Assembly (NCBI GenBank): GCA_020630575.1
Contig: JAHDBD010000026.1
Location: 1-63,579, forward strand
Reading direction: 5' to 3'
Source of the DNA: Bernardetia sp.
Lineage (GTDB): Bacteria; Bacteroidota; Bacteroidia; Cytophagales; Bernardetiaceae
Length of the DNA stretch: 63,579 nt
Shown in pieces: positions 1 to 8,560 of the stretch (the stretch's first letter is position 1; each line of letters opens with the position of its first letter). The notes beneath the pieces were generated by a model that did not search any database, was not told where the DNA came from, and worked only from the letters and a program-made list of their open reading frames with translations. The position numbers and the translations under genes are program-made.

Positions 1-74
1 CTTTTAGAAAATCAATCGTTTTTAGACTCATTAGAAAACTCAAAATTTACCTATTTACAAGCTCCAACAGGAAT
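1..74. repeat. Terminal direct repeat, left copy (circular join)
   Basis: These 74 bases are identical to bases 63506-63579. The reading frame of the replication gene continues correctly if the two copies are merged, so the window is a circular molecule of about 63,505 bp cut inside that gene. The repeat is most simply an assembly overlap rather than a biological repeat. Confidence 0.93.
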
Positions 75-1995
75 AGGAAAAAGTTATTTTGTAAAACACC
101 ATTTAACTAAATTTCTAAATGAAAAGGATTTTGTAGTACTTTTTGCTGCGCCTAGAAATGCTATTGCAAAACAACAAGCCTTAGAAGTAGGGGAAAATGG
201 AAGTGAAAATAAGATTGTTTTTACAGCAGATACAGCTTCACAAGCTATTGAAAGATTAAAAACTGAACAGCACGATATTGTTTATACCAATTTTGACAAA
301 TTGCCAGATGCCTATCATGTTCTGACCCAGTTTTACAATAAAAAAGTATTCTTAGTAATTGATGAAGGACATTTAATCACAAGTGATAGCACTTTTAGAC
401 CCAAAGTAATTGGTAATTTATTAGATACTTTACTTAAAAATGATAATAATTTATTGATGAGTGCTACACCTACAAAACTCTATCTGCCAAATTCAGAAAT
501 AAATCGTTTTGAAGTTGTTGCGAAAAACAAAAAAGAGTATGCTGTGCCTTCACTCATTTTCTGTCAAGATAAAAAAATGACTTCTTTTGCTTTTGAAAAA
601 TGCAAAACTATTGTACAAAATAATGAAAGAGCAATTATTCATATTAACAGTATCGAACAAGCTCGTTTACTTCAAAATTTATTGTTAAAAGAAAAAATAG
701 GTGTTCATTTTTTGGCTTCTACTGGACTTACTCCAACAGAGAAAGAAAATTTTGATAGCATTCAAAGCAAGTCTACTTTCAACTGGAACGATAAAAAGCC
801 AATAATCATAACTACTTCTGTTTTAGAAGCTGGATTTAATATTGAAACAGATAGAAAAACCACAAACATTTATCTCAATAAAACAAGAGCAGGATTTGAT
901 ACCACTTCATACCGGCAATTTATTGCTAGAGTCAGAAACTACTATGAAAAAGAAGTGGAAAATATTATTGTAACACAAAATTATGCTCATTTCTTGCCTA
1001 ATGAAAATTTAGTTTTAGACTATGATTATGAAAGAACTATCGAATTTGCTACTCAAAGTTTAATTATTCACAACAAAAGATACCAAAATTCTCAAAAAGA
1101 ATATGGAGAAGAATTTCACAACTTTGAAACCGAAAAATTGAAAACAGAGGTTTCTAAATATCTCTACTTTGATAATGACAAAGGAAATTTTCAAATTAAT
1201 TACCAAGAAATATTTGCTGAATACACTCACGAAAAAAATAAACAAGGAAGTCCTTATTTTGAAAATCCTAAAGAAATTTTGTTTTATGAGCAATCTGTTA
1301 GTGAAGGAGTGAGTCAGTACCAAGAGTTTCAAAAAGCAGAAAAAGACAAAGCAGCTCAGGAAATAACACATTTATTTGTCAATGACTTTGAAAAACTGGT
1401 TGTTTCAGTAGAAAAATATACTCAAGATGTAAAACTGAAAGCTAAACTAAACTTTGCTTCTACAGAAGACCCTGTTTTGCTCACACCTGTACAGCTTGTA
1501 ATAGCCGAACAGCTTTTGAAACATTATTTGTATTTACTCAAAACAAGTAACGAAAAAAGAATTACAGAAATTTCTGCTTTAAAATCTATTTTGGTAGATA
1601 CAGAAAAATTAACCCTTCGAAAGACAAATGATTTGAGAAAACGAAAAATGGCATTTATCTCTTACTGGCTACTACTTAGAAGAAAAACAAGTAAAAGAAT
1701 GGGAGTTTCCGAATCACTACAAGTAGAAGAGTTTAAGAGAGTAATTAAAATTTTTAAAGAACTAAAAGGAAAATTACTGACAGCAGAAGAAATAACAGAA
1801 GCAATTAATCGTTTCCAGCATCAGAAAAAAAGGTATTCAAAACGGAAATGTTTAGAACTGGTACAGCTGCTTTGTCAAGTTGAAAGAACGGCAATAGTTG
1901 AACAGGGAAAGAAAACTTATTTCTATGCTTATAGTGGCGAAAAAGACTATAAAATAGCCATTTCAGAACTTTTAGGAGAACCTTATTTTGATTGA
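1..1995 (+). CDS. Plasmid replication initiator, helicase half (gene crosses the circular join)
   Basis: This is the C-terminal 664 residues of a protein of about 1,101 residues that begins at 62195 and crosses the join. It looks like a DEAD/DEAH superfamily 2 helicase. A Walker A motif APTGIGKS lies near residue 458 of the joined protein, LVIDEGH (motif II) near 555-561, MSATPTK (motif III) near 590, and a helicase C-terminal region with TTSVLEAGFN and RQFIARVRN follows. Together with the toprim-like N-terminal half it matches the primase-helicase architecture of CyRepA1/DUF3854-type plasmid replication proteins. It probably opens the origin and primes replication. The open frame runs from base 1, so the TTG at 301 is not a start. 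The last about 200 residues are lysine-rich and unrecognised. Palindromic non-coding DNA follows directly. Confidence 0.85.
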   Translation, partial: LLENQSFLDSLENSKFTYLQAPTGIGKSYFVKHHLTKFLNEKDFVVLFAAPRNAIAKQQALEVGENGSENKIVFTADTASQAIERLKTEQHDIVYTNFDKLPDAYHVLTQFYNKKVFLVIDEGHLITSDSTFRPKVIGNLLDTLLKNDNNLLMSATPTKLYLPNSEINRFEVVAKNKKEYAVPSLIFCQDKKMTSFAFEKCKTIVQNNERAIIHINSIEQARLLQNLLLKEKIGVHFLASTGLTPTEKENFDSIQSKSTFNWNDKKPIIITTSVLEAGFNIETDRKTTNIYLNKTRAGFDTTSYRQFIARVRNYYEKEVENIIVTQNYAHFLPNENLVLDYDYERTIEFATQSLIIHNKRYQNSQKEYGEEFHNFETEKLKTEVSKYLYFDNDKGNFQINYQEIFAEYTHEKNKQGSPYFENPKEILFYEQSVSEGVSQYQEFQKAEKDKAAQEITHLFVNDFEKLVVSVEKYTQDVKLKAKLNFASTEDPVLLTPVQLVIAEQLLKHYLYLLKTSNEKRITEISALKSILVDTEKLTLRKTNDLRKRKMAFISYWLLLRRKTSKRMGVSESLQVEEFKRVIKIFKELKGKLLTAEEITEAINRFQHQKKRYSKRKCLELVQLLCQVERTAIVEQGKKTYFYAYSGEKDYKIAISELLGEPYFD

Positions 1996-2731
1996 AAAGG
2001 ACATAGATTAGACTAATTTACCTATAACAAACTAACCCTAATTCATATCCATAATAAAGCAAAAAAGAATAAATACATATCGTTTTGAAAGATTAGAATT
2101 TTTTAATAATTGGAATTTTCAAAAATAATCGTTTTTGAGTGGTTTAAAGCTACTTTTTAGTAAAAAAAACACATAAAATTAATAACATAGTTATTGAATT
2201 GTGTTTTTATGTTGTTATATAATAAGAAAAAAACAATCAGAGTGACAATTTTTAGCAGTATTAAAAACAAGCTCTTTTATTAGAGCAAAATTCCATCTTG
2301 TGTCTATCTATGAAAAGTAATTTTCATTTTGGTATAAATATTATTTTAACACACAAACATAACTATGCTTTTATGTTATTATGACAAATAATAAGCTATG
2401 AAAACATAAAAGTACAGTTATGTTTGTGTGTTTTTAAATAATGAACGATTTCTTACTGAAATATAATAAACACAAAAACACAATTAAACATTTACGTTAT
2501 TATATCTAATCTTATTATATAAAATATCATATTTAAGCATAAAAGCATAATTACACTTGCGTGTAATAAGTTTAAAAAATGCTTCTAATGCTGTAATTTG
2601 ATGATTTTTTGAAGTCACTAAAATATAAAAGCATAAAAACACAATTCAATAATTACGTTTTTATGGAAAATTAATTATCTTACAATCATTTCTAAAACAG
2701 TTTATTTTTTTACTCTAACATCTTAATTACA
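1996..2731. repeat. Palindrome-rich non-coding region after the replication gene
   Basis: There is no gene in these 736 bases. They are very AT-rich and hold several imperfect palindromes and repeats of one family. Examples lie near 2165-2210, 2349-2431, 2470-2503, 2536-2573 and 2626-2666. Recurrent words are AAAACACAATT, ACACAAACATAA and TTACGTTWTTAT. Dense repeats next to an initiator gene suggest iteron-like replication control or partition sites. This is inference; no DnaA boxes or parS were identified. Confidence 0.6.
2349..2431. repeat. 27-bp inverted repeat with 29-bp spacer
   Basis: The arms 2349-2375 and 2405-2431 match as reverse complements at 25 of 27 positions. The outer part is ACACACAAACATAA and its complement. 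It is the largest member of the palindrome family around the rep/par genes. It could be an origin element or a binding site for the plasmid's own DNA-binding protein. Confidence 0.8.
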
Positions 2732-3565
2732 ATGAAAAAATCACAATCAAATGAGCTTTTCGAAAAATTGGAAAGTATTCGTAATGAAATTGAAAATATA
2801 GAATATTGGTCTGCAAGAGACTTGCAAGAATTATTCTCTTACCAAGAATGGAGAAATTTTGAAAAAGCTATCCAAAAAGCAATGATTTCTTGTGAAACTG
2901 CTTCAGAGAAAGTAGAAAACCATTTTGTTGAGTCCAACAAAATGGTCGAAATAGGTAGCAAAACAACAAGAAAACTTAAAGATTATGCACTTACTCGTTA
3001 CGCTTGTTATTTGATAGCACAAAATGGCGATCCAAATAAAGAAGAGATTGCATTTGCTCAAAGTTATTTTGCAACACAGACTCGTAAACAGGAACTTGTA
3101 GAAAAAAGAATTGCAGAAATTGAACGAGTAAGAGAACGAGATAAATTGACACTTTCTGAAAAACTATTATCTCAGCTTTCTTTTGAGCGTGGAGTAGATA
3201 GTGCAGGTTTCGCTTTTATTAGAGCAAAAGGAGATGAAGCCTTTTTTGGTGGGAATAATACACAAGCTATGAAAAATAAATTGGTTGTACCAAAAGGAAG
3301 ACCTCTAGCTGATTATTTACCTACTGTTACCATTTGGGGAAAAGGATTAGCAACAGGAATTACAAACCATAACATAGAAAACAAAAACTTGGAAGGAACA
3401 AACCAAATAGCAGAAGAACATACGATAAATAATAATGAAGTAAGACAATTACTTATTCGTCGTGGAATTGTTCCAGAGGAATTGCCAGCAGCTGAAGACG
3501 CAAAAAAAGTAAAGAGAAGAATAAATAGTGAAGCAAGAAAATTAATTAAGAAAAAGAAGCAATAG
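2732..3565 (+). CDS. dinD: DinD-like DNA-damage-inducible protein
   Basis: The 277-residue product resembles DinD (DNA-damage-inducible protein D). The N-terminal region has the pattern IEYWSARDLQELFSYQEWRNF, followed by VESNKMVEIGSKTTRKLKDYALTRYACYLIAQNGDP, typical of the BRO/KilA-N-like fold of this family. A basic helical region near 125-150 (RIAEIERVRERDKL) and a lysine-rich C-terminus follow. In Escherichia coli DinD is an SOS gene that affects RecA filaments; here its role is unknown, though a regulatory or plasmid-stress role is plausible. It sits alone between two palindrome-rich non-coding stretches, and the length is normal for the family. The ATG is preceded by A/T-rich DNA without a ribosome-binding motif, usual in Bacteroidota. 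Confidence 0.82.
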   Translation: MKKSQSNELFEKLESIRNEIENIEYWSARDLQELFSYQEWRNFEKAIQKAMISCETASEKVENHFVESNKMVEIGSKTTRKLKDYALTRYACYLIAQNGDPNKEEIAFAQSYFATQTRKQELVEKRIAEIERVRERDKLTLSEKLLSQLSFERGVDSAGFAFIRAKGDEAFFGGNNTQAMKNKLVVPKGRPLADYLPTVTIWGKGLATGITNHNIENKNLEGTNQIAEEHTINNNEVRQLLIRRGIVPEELPAAEDAKKVKRRINSEARKLIKKKKQ

Positions 3566-3828
3566 CATAAAAGTTTAATTATGTTTTTGCGTATTTGTAT
3601 AAATTTTATTTGTACAAATACTGTAACAAATTGACATAAAAACATAAATAAATACTTGTGTTTTTATGCTTATCATCTAAAAAAACACACAAACGTAATG
3701 TTTTAGTTGTGTTTATGTGTAAATATGTAAAAAACTATCAGAACTACTTAGAGAGTGATCTATATAGTTTTTAAGATGAAATATAAGTGTAAAAACGTAC
3801 TTACTGCTTAGATAAATAAAACATCAAG

Positions 3829-3870
3829 TTAGCGTAATAACACAAATACATATTTGTGTTATTGCGCTAA
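3829..3870. repeat. Near-perfect 42-bp palindrome
   Basis: Arms 3829-3848 and 3851-3870 match at 19 of 20 positions around a CA centre. The arm reads TTAGCGTAATAACACAAATA. Symmetry this high suggests a dimeric protein-binding site or a cruciform. It belongs to the family repeated around dinD and parA. Confidence 0.8.
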
Positions 3871-4116
3871 TTTATTAAATACACATAAAAATATAATTTT
3901 TGTTTTTTGTAAAAAGTGTTCTCAATGCTATAAATTAAAATGTTGTTGAAATTACAAAAATAAACCTTATCACAGTTTATATTAAGGTAGCTCAGACTGT
4001 AAGCCTGAACATCAAAAACAGTCTTCCAAACTGTTATACAAAAATAACTCTGATAAACTTTAATGTTTAAGCGCAAAAACACAATCAAGCAATTACGTAT
4101 AGCTATAATTAAATAA

Positions 4117-4156
4117 AAACACACAAACGTAAATAAATATTTCCGTTTGTGTGTTT
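4117..4156. repeat. Palindrome with ACACAAACG half-sites downstream of the par operon
   Basis: Arms 4117-4129 and 4144-4156 are exact reverse complements (AAACACACAAACG), and symmetry continues partly into the centre. It lies 39 bp past the stop of the minus-strand ParA-partner gene. It could be a partition site bound by that protein, or a terminator. Confidence 0.7.
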
Positions 4157-4194
4157 GCGTGTTTTTTTGTAATTTAAATTTTTTCTTTAAGGAA

Positions 4195-4533
4195 CTATTT
4201 GTTTTTCTCTGTATTTGAAAAGTGGTATTCTAAATCTGAAATATCTTTTATAGTAGAAAGATCTAAATCTTTGTAGTGAAGTATTTCAATAAGTTTACTT
4301 ATAACTTGACTTTGACTAAGACGTAAGCCAGAAGTTCGTTTGAGTGTAAAACAAAATTCTTCTAACCAGTCTCCATATTCTAATGGAATATAAAAATTTT
4401 TACGAACCATTTCAGTAGATTCTATTTCTTTATTTTGGTCTGCTTTACTTTCCTTGTTTTGAGTAGAAGAAAATAACCTGTCTGTTGCAGAACTTTGTTT
4501 TGAAGTTTTAGGAGTTGTTTTTTTATCTGACAT
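4195..4533 (-). CDS. Small DNA-binding partner of ParA (putative ParB-like/RHH)
   Basis: This 112-residue protein has a charged, serine/lysine-rich, probably disordered N-terminus (about 1-40). A short folded region follows (MVRKNFYIPLEYGDWLEEFC, then RLSQSQVISKLIEIL), which looks like a ribbon-helix-helix or helix-turn-helix DNA-binding domain. It lies directly downstream of parA on the same strand with 67 bp between, the position of a plasmid partition centromere-binding protein. The prediction is that it binds the ACACAAACG palindromes and loads ParA. There is no strong family signature, so ParB-like is inferred from position. Confidence 0.6.
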   Translation of the reverse strand: MSDKKTTPKTSKQSSATDRLFSSTQNKESKADQNKEIESTEMVRKNFYIPLEYGDWLEEFCFTLKRTSGLRLSQSQVISKLIEILHYKDLDLSTIKDISDLEYHFSNTEKNK

Positions 4534-4554
4534 AGTATTTTAGTATTTATTTAC

Positions 4555-4586
4555 ACAAAAACACAATTACGCTTTTATGTTTTTGT
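4555..4586. promoter_or_regulatory. Inverted repeat between parA and its partner gene
   Basis: Arms 4555-4563 and 4578-4586 (ACAAAAACA / TGTTTTTGT) are exact reverse complements in the 67-bp gap of the par operon. Another member of the palindrome family lies upstream of parA, so this may be an operator or centromere half-site. Confidence 0.5.
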
Positions 4587-4600
4587 GATGTTATGTAAAA

Positions 4601-5404
4601 TTAGCTAATGAATTCCTTTGTAAGTGCTTCATAATCTTGATAGCCATTTGATTTTCCTTCTTCATCAAAAAATAAAATAGGTTCTCCCAAAATGGCAATG
4701 CCTTTGTCAGTTTCTATTTCTTTTCTATGACCTGCTTCAGCTAGAGTGACATTTTTACGAATAAAAGTTTTGAAAATACTATCTTTTACAGCTTCATGGC
4801 TTGTAATACGTTCAATAGTTTTGTTCGCTACACGAGTATTTTTTTCATAAAGTGTAATCAATACTCCTTTTATTTCTAATTCTGCATTAAGATGCTCACG
4901 TACACGCTCAATACTGGAAAGAAGCATTCCCAAACCATTTGCACTTTTTGGCTGTGACTGACAAACAATAACTACTTCATCAGCTGCATTAAGCCCATTG
5001 ATTTGCATCAAACCCAAACTAGGAGGCATATCTATCAAAATATAGTCATAACTCAAACTTGCTATTTTGAGTAACTTTTTTAGTCTGGCTTCTCTACCTA
5101 TGGCACTTGCCAAATCCAATTCAATCATATATAAATCTTCAGTAGCAGGAAGTAAATCTACTCCATAATCTGTATGAACCATTACTTTTTTGAATGGGTA
5201 TTTTTCAGGTTGTACTAAAGAATGATAGAGCGAATACTCTAACTGATAGGGATTAATACCCAAATTCATAGTAGCTGTTTGCTGTCCGTCAGCATCTACT
5301 ACTAATACTTTGTATTTTTTTGACAAAAAAGCAGCAATGTTTACTACACTTGTACTTTTGCCTACGCCTCCAGCTTGATTTGTAAAGGCAATTATTTTAG
5401 TCAT
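4601..5404 (-). CDS. parA: ParA-type partition ATPase
   Basis: The 267-residue product is a MinD/ParA-family ATPase for plasmid segregation. A deviant Walker A motif lies at residues 10-18 (QAGGVGKST), VVDADGQQTATMNLG (switch I region) at about 35-49, and a Walker B-like segment ILIDMPPSLG near 121-130. The length is that of short plasmid (type Ib-like) ParA proteins without an N-terminal DNA-binding domain. It heads a two-gene minus-strand operon with the small partner protein. A palindrome 40-68 bp upstream of its start is a candidate autoregulatory operator or parS. Confidence 0.92.
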   Translation of the reverse strand: MTKIIAFTNQAGGVGKSTSVVNIAAFLSKKYKVLVVDADGQQTATMNLGINPYQLEYSLYHSLVQPEKYPFKKVMVHTDYGVDLLPATEDLYMIELDLASAIGREARLKKLLKIASLSYDYILIDMPPSLGLMQINGLNAADEVVIVCQSQPKSANGLGMLLSSIERVREHLNAELEIKGVLITLYEKNTRVANKTIERITSHEAVKDSIFKTFIRKNVTLAEAGHRKEIETDKGIAILGEPILFFDEEGKSNGYQDYEALTKEFIS

Positions 5405-5444
5405 CGTTTTGAATAGAAAAGTAAATGATTTGATTTAAAAACAC

Positions 5445-5472
5445 ACAAACGCATTTACATTATTGCGTTTGT
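5445..5472. promoter_or_regulatory. Palindrome upstream of parA, candidate operator/centromere
   Basis: Arms 5445-5453 and 5464-5472 (ACAAACGCA / TGCGTTTGT) are exact reverse complements. The flanking AAAAACACACAAACG matches the half-site of the 4117-4156 palindrome. Its position just before parA suggests a site for autorepression or partition. Confidence 0.55.
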
Positions 5473-5525
5473 ACGTAGCAATTTATACTTTTTTACTGAA
5501 AAATAAAATAGCTAGGCACAAAAAA

Positions 5526-5553
5526 AATAGAGTTTCGCTTTTGAAACTCTATT
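5526..5553. terminator. Hairpin terminator between lipase-immunity gene and parA
   Basis: An 11-bp perfect stem (AATAGAGTTTC / GAAACTCTATT) with a six-base loop is flanked by A-rich and T-rich runs. It fits a rho-independent terminator for the minus-strand effector operon that ends at 5576. Confidence 0.7.
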
Positions 5554-5575
5554 CTTTTATTTTAAAATAATTTTT

Positions 5576-5836
5576 TTATTTAAAAAATGAAAAAAGGGCA
5601 AATACACCAATAGAAAGAATGACCATTAATATTACTCTAACAAAAAATAGTAAAGAGGTATTCTTAACTAAATTAGTAAGTTTATTATCTATCAAAAAAA
5701 ATAGAACAGCTGTAACTATTCCAGAAGGAATTCCTATTGCTACAGCTATAATTGGCCAACCTGTATATAAGTAAGATATTCCCATTCCTAAAGCAATGGC
5801 AATGATTGACCAAATTAGATATTTAATATATTTCAT
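5576..5836 (-). CDS. Small membrane protein, likely immunity to the lipase effector
   Basis: The 86-residue protein is almost entirely hydrophobic, with three predicted membrane segments (about 6-28, 29-50 and 62-84) separated by short polar turns. No family is recognised. Its start lies two bases after the stop of the lipase-like effector, so the two are co-transcribed and probably translationally coupled. Membrane proteins commonly serve as immunity for lipid-degrading T6SS effectors. A terminator follows. The immunity role is inference from position and topology. Confidence 0.6.
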   Translation of the reverse strand: MKYIKYLIWSIIAIALGMGISYLYTGWPIIAVAIGIPSGIVTAVLFFLIDNKLTNLVKNTSLLFFVRVILMVILSIGVFALFSFFK

Positions 5837-5838
5837 TA

Positions 5839-7479
5839 TTATTTAGGTTTGTAACCTGGATTTTTTCCTGAACTAAAAGAAGAAGTCAGTGCATCTCTTA
5901 CCTCATCAAATAGTTTTGTATGACTAAGACTATGAGATACCATAGCTAAATAAGGCACACTTCCTGGTTTTTCTGTAAGTTCATTATTATCTCTGTCTGC
6001 AGGAGTTACCAAATCAGCATTAAATCTAGCAACTAAATTACTATAAACAGTAATATTAGCTTTTAATCTTTTCACTTGTGTATCTAAGTTTCCTGTTACA
6101 ATATATTCTAAATAGCCTAATTTAGTAGCTACATCTCGTAATGATTCAGCTGTTGTAAACTGACTAATCAATCTCATTAGTATTTCTTGTAACATATCAG
6201 GTCTTTTAGCTCTTACACAATTTTCTAGACCATTTACAAATCTATCAAAGTTTGCTTTTTTATTTCTTGTATGATAAGGATCTTTAGTAAAAATTGGAAT
6301 ATCGACAATTTTGAATGCACCTTTAACTTGTTGTTGAGGGCTAGTTACAGTATCATCAATTATATCTGAAATACCTGAAGCATTTGGTTCAGCTATAGAA
6401 GCAAGTAGATTAAGAAGAAAACTATCAGCTATGCCTGTTTGAATAGCTAGTAAAATATTTATCTGTCTTAGTGCCTCTGTAGGATTCAAATCTTCTACAA
6501 ATTCAGATCTTCCATATCCCCCATCTCTATTTATTCTATTATTTTCAAAAATTCGTCCTTGTGTAGCAGCCCAATCTCTTATTGCAGTTAGTCTAGTTAT
6601 AAGAAGACGTTTTTGGCTAGATAAAATTCCTGTATCACCTACTTTCTCTATCATATCTATGACAACTTGCACAACCATTCGAACTCCATCTAACATAACA
6701 GCTGTTTCTCTCCATAAAAAAGGACCTTCTGTATGATTATTTATGACTAAATCTGTCAGGTGATCAAAGGCAGCAGTATCCGTTTCTTTTACTCTATCTA
6801 ATGCTTTTTCTAAATCTTCTCCACTAAAATTTTGTATTAGCAACTCTAGATTTTTTAATGAAAAATCAGCTACTACTCTTTGTGTAAGATCATATTCATT
6901 TCTGACATTAATGATTTTACACTTTGAATGTAGTTTGCTGTGATTTAATTGATGTTGCTGTTGAAAAAATGGAGTTGATAGATAAGTAAGCGATTTTATT
7001 TTCCACTTATCAGGAAAATTAGAAGAGTTTGCAATAGTATTTGTAAATTCATTAATAACATTTCCTCCATGTGAATGTCCAATAAGGTGTAAGTGTACAG
7101 TTTTTTCTGTCCAATTTGGATACACACGCATAAACAAATCTAATAAACGTTCAGCAGCTACAACACGCTCATCGTGATTATTATCTCCTGACCAACTAAA
7201 GAAAGTATCTTCAATATGTAAGTCTAAATATTGAGGTTTGAGTTCTTTTACACTTTTCCAAAGATTTTTTTGATCTTCTTTTACATTTCTCCAATATTCC
7301 TTATTTGCTTGATGTCGTAGAGCTGTAGTATTTATTGGATCAGTTGTACCTGGCACAAACATAACAATATCTTTAGGCAGAACGACATTTAATTTTGCAG
7401 TCTGCGCACCTGAATCATTGGGTTGTCCTGATGGAAAAATTGTAGCGACTAGACTATTTTTGTTGGATGTGTTAGACAT
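5839..7479 (-). CDS. T6SS lipase-like effector (alpha/beta hydrolase)
   Basis: The 546-residue protein has an alpha/beta-hydrolase nucleophile elbow at 134-139 (GHSHGG, Ser136) after the strand VHLHLI, and an early strand-turn IVMFVPGTTD (38-47). This resembles type VI lipase effectors (Tle) that attack target-cell phospholipids. There is no signal peptide, as expected for a T6SS cargo. The C-terminal about 250 residues are helical and unrecognised. It follows an extended Hcp gene (7564-8256), its likely carrier, and precedes a small membrane protein, its likely immunity. The other catalytic residues cannot be assigned by eye. Confidence 0.7.
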   Translation of the reverse strand: MSNTSNKNSLVATIFPSGQPNDSGAQTAKLNVVLPKDIVMFVPGTTDPINTTALRHQANKEYWRNVKEDQKNLWKSVKELKPQYLDLHIEDTFFSWSGDNNHDERVVAAERLLDLFMRVYPNWTEKTVHLHLIGHSHGGNVINEFTNTIANSSNFPDKWKIKSLTYLSTPFFQQQHQLNHSKLHSKCKIINVRNEYDLTQRVVADFSLKNLELLIQNFSGEDLEKALDRVKETDTAAFDHLTDLVINNHTEGPFLWRETAVMLDGVRMVVQVVIDMIEKVGDTGILSSQKRLLITRLTAIRDWAATQGRIFENNRINRDGGYGRSEFVEDLNPTEALRQINILLAIQTGIADSFLLNLLASIAEPNASGISDIIDDTVTSPQQQVKGAFKIVDIPIFTKDPYHTRNKKANFDRFVNGLENCVRAKRPDMLQEILMRLISQFTTAESLRDVATKLGYLEYIVTGNLDTQVKRLKANITVYSNLVARFNADLVTPADRDNNELTEKPGSVPYLAMVSHSLSHTKLFDEVRDALTSSFSSGKNPGYKPK

Positions 7480-7563
7480 AATAAGAAATGATAATAGTAA
7501 ATAAAATATTTGTTTTTAGATGGGACGAGATTTTAATTAGATAGGAAGTTCTAAATAAATTAT

Positions 7564-8256
7564 TTAATCTTCTTCAACTACAATTTCTAGTTCTATAGGC
7601 ATAATGTCCTTAGTTATTGATATATTTTTAAGTACATCATTAGTAAGCACTTTTCCTTCATATTTAAAATTGTGTAATTGATTTGATAAGTCAATATCTA
7701 TTTTTTTACCAATACCATTTTGTGTTTCGACAACTAAATACAATATTCCTTCTTCTATCTCATTTATTTTCTTTTTATCTGCATCTTCAAAATGTAGAGA
7801 AATAATTTCTAGTTCTTCATCTTGCTTGATTACTGTTGGTGCAACATTATTCATGCTCAAATCAGTTTTTTTCCAGTAATGATCTAAGATTTTGTAGCCA
7901 TCATCTATCATTATAGCAGGAGTTAGATGAATAAGCGTAGTCATCGGCTCTCCATTTTTTGCATTAAAATTATTTCTAAAATGTACACAATGCACATCGT
8001 AGAGTTCTATAACTCGGCTCTTACTTGCTGCAGTAACAGGAGAGACTACAATTTTGACATTTTTGGTCATATCAGTAGCTACTGCCCAGCTCATAAAACT
8101 TTGATCTGATGTAGTTTCAAATATAATTTCGAATATTGTTCCTCTAGGTTTTCCCATTGGCTTTCCATGTTCGTCTGTCGAACGGGTAAAACGAAATTTG
8201 AAATCTAAAATATTGATTTCTTTATCTTCAACGTAAAGTTTGCTTACTAAACTCAT
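7564..8256 (-). CDS. Extended Hcp/TssD with C-terminal Ig-like extension (copy 1)
   Basis: Residues 1-134 are a TssD-type (Bacteroidota Hcp) tube subunit; two near-identical copies lie at 13804 and 18808. Residues about 145-230 form an extension (LEIISLHFEDADKK, then LYLVVETQNGIGKKIDIDLS) absent from ordinary Hcp, with the pattern of one beta-sandwich domain. The extension is much more divergent among the copies than the core. It heads the lipase module, so it may load that effector. The upstream DNA is related to, but more diverged than, the leader shared by the other two copies. An extension inside or under the tube would limit stacking, so it may cap the tube. Confidence 0.8.
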   Translation of the reverse strand: MSLVSKLYVEDKEINILDFKFRFTRSTDEHGKPMGKPRGTIFEIIFETTSDQSFMSWAVATDMTKNVKIVVSPVTAASKSRVIELYDVHCVHFRNNFNAKNGEPMTTLIHLTPAIMIDDGYKILDHYWKKTDLSMNNVAPTVIKQDEELEIISLHFEDADKKKINEIEEGILYLVVETQNGIGKKIDIDLSNQLHNFKYEGKVLTNDVLKNISITKDIMPIELEIVVEED

Positions 8257-8409
8257 CTTGCAATAGTATTTAAAAAGGGTAATTTAAGGTCTTAATTGTA
8301 AAAATACTTTTTTTTAATAGAATAGCAAACTATATAGTACAATACCTAGAATTATATTTGGAGTTTTTATACTTTATTTACATTTTTAACTTTAATATAC
8401 TGGTTTTTT
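8257..8409. promoter_or_regulatory. Leader of extended hcp copy 1
   Basis: This non-coding stretch precedes hcp copy 1 on the minus strand. It shares blocks such as ATTGTAAAAATACTTT and CTAGAATTA with the identical leaders at 14497-14679 and 19504-19686, but with many changes. It presumably holds the module's promoter. The rest of the gap up to 8560 carries an effector-gene remnant (see 8410-8530). Confidence 0.4.
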
Positions 8410-8530
8410 CGTATTAGTATCTTTTTTATTTTGTCCTTGCAAAGAGGTAAGTCAACCAAAATATTTTCTTTTTAAGTTTAGCAAAAAACGCATTTATAAC
8501 TTGCTCTTTTGGAGTCAGTTTTATTTTTAG
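8410..8530 (-). pseudogene. Remnant of the modular effector's linker domain
   Basis: Reading the minus strand, one frame gives LTPKEQVINAFFAK and, after a frameshift, ENILVDLPLCKDKIKK. These match LTPKEQVVDAFFA and ADLPLGKDKNKK in the two peptidase effectors at 11603 and 9568. It is a decayed fragment of a third member, lying where another displaced C-terminal tip would be expected. No catalytic domain is left. Confidence 0.65.
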
Positions 8531-8560
8531 GGAATGTATTTATTATAGTGTGAAACAAAG

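Larger units (their letters stand above)
3566..4194. repeat. Palindrome-rich non-coding region between dinD and the par genes
   Basis: These 629 bases hold no convincing gene. They contain more members of the palindrome family: arms 3635-3644/3659-3668, a block near 3682-3720, the near-perfect palindrome 3829-3870, a repeat near 4075-4103 and the palindrome 4117-4156. They face the end of the convergent par operon. Likely roles are partition site, transcription terminators or origin; the sequence alone does not decide. Confidence 0.6.

Noticed and set aside
1..74. Terminal direct repeat as a viral or transposon end
   Set aside because: A gene reads correctly through the join and there are no capsid, terminase or transposase genes; circular assembly overlap explains it.
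1996..5475. CRISPR array
   Set aside because: The repeats are palindromes of varying length and spacing, without uniform spacers or cas genes.
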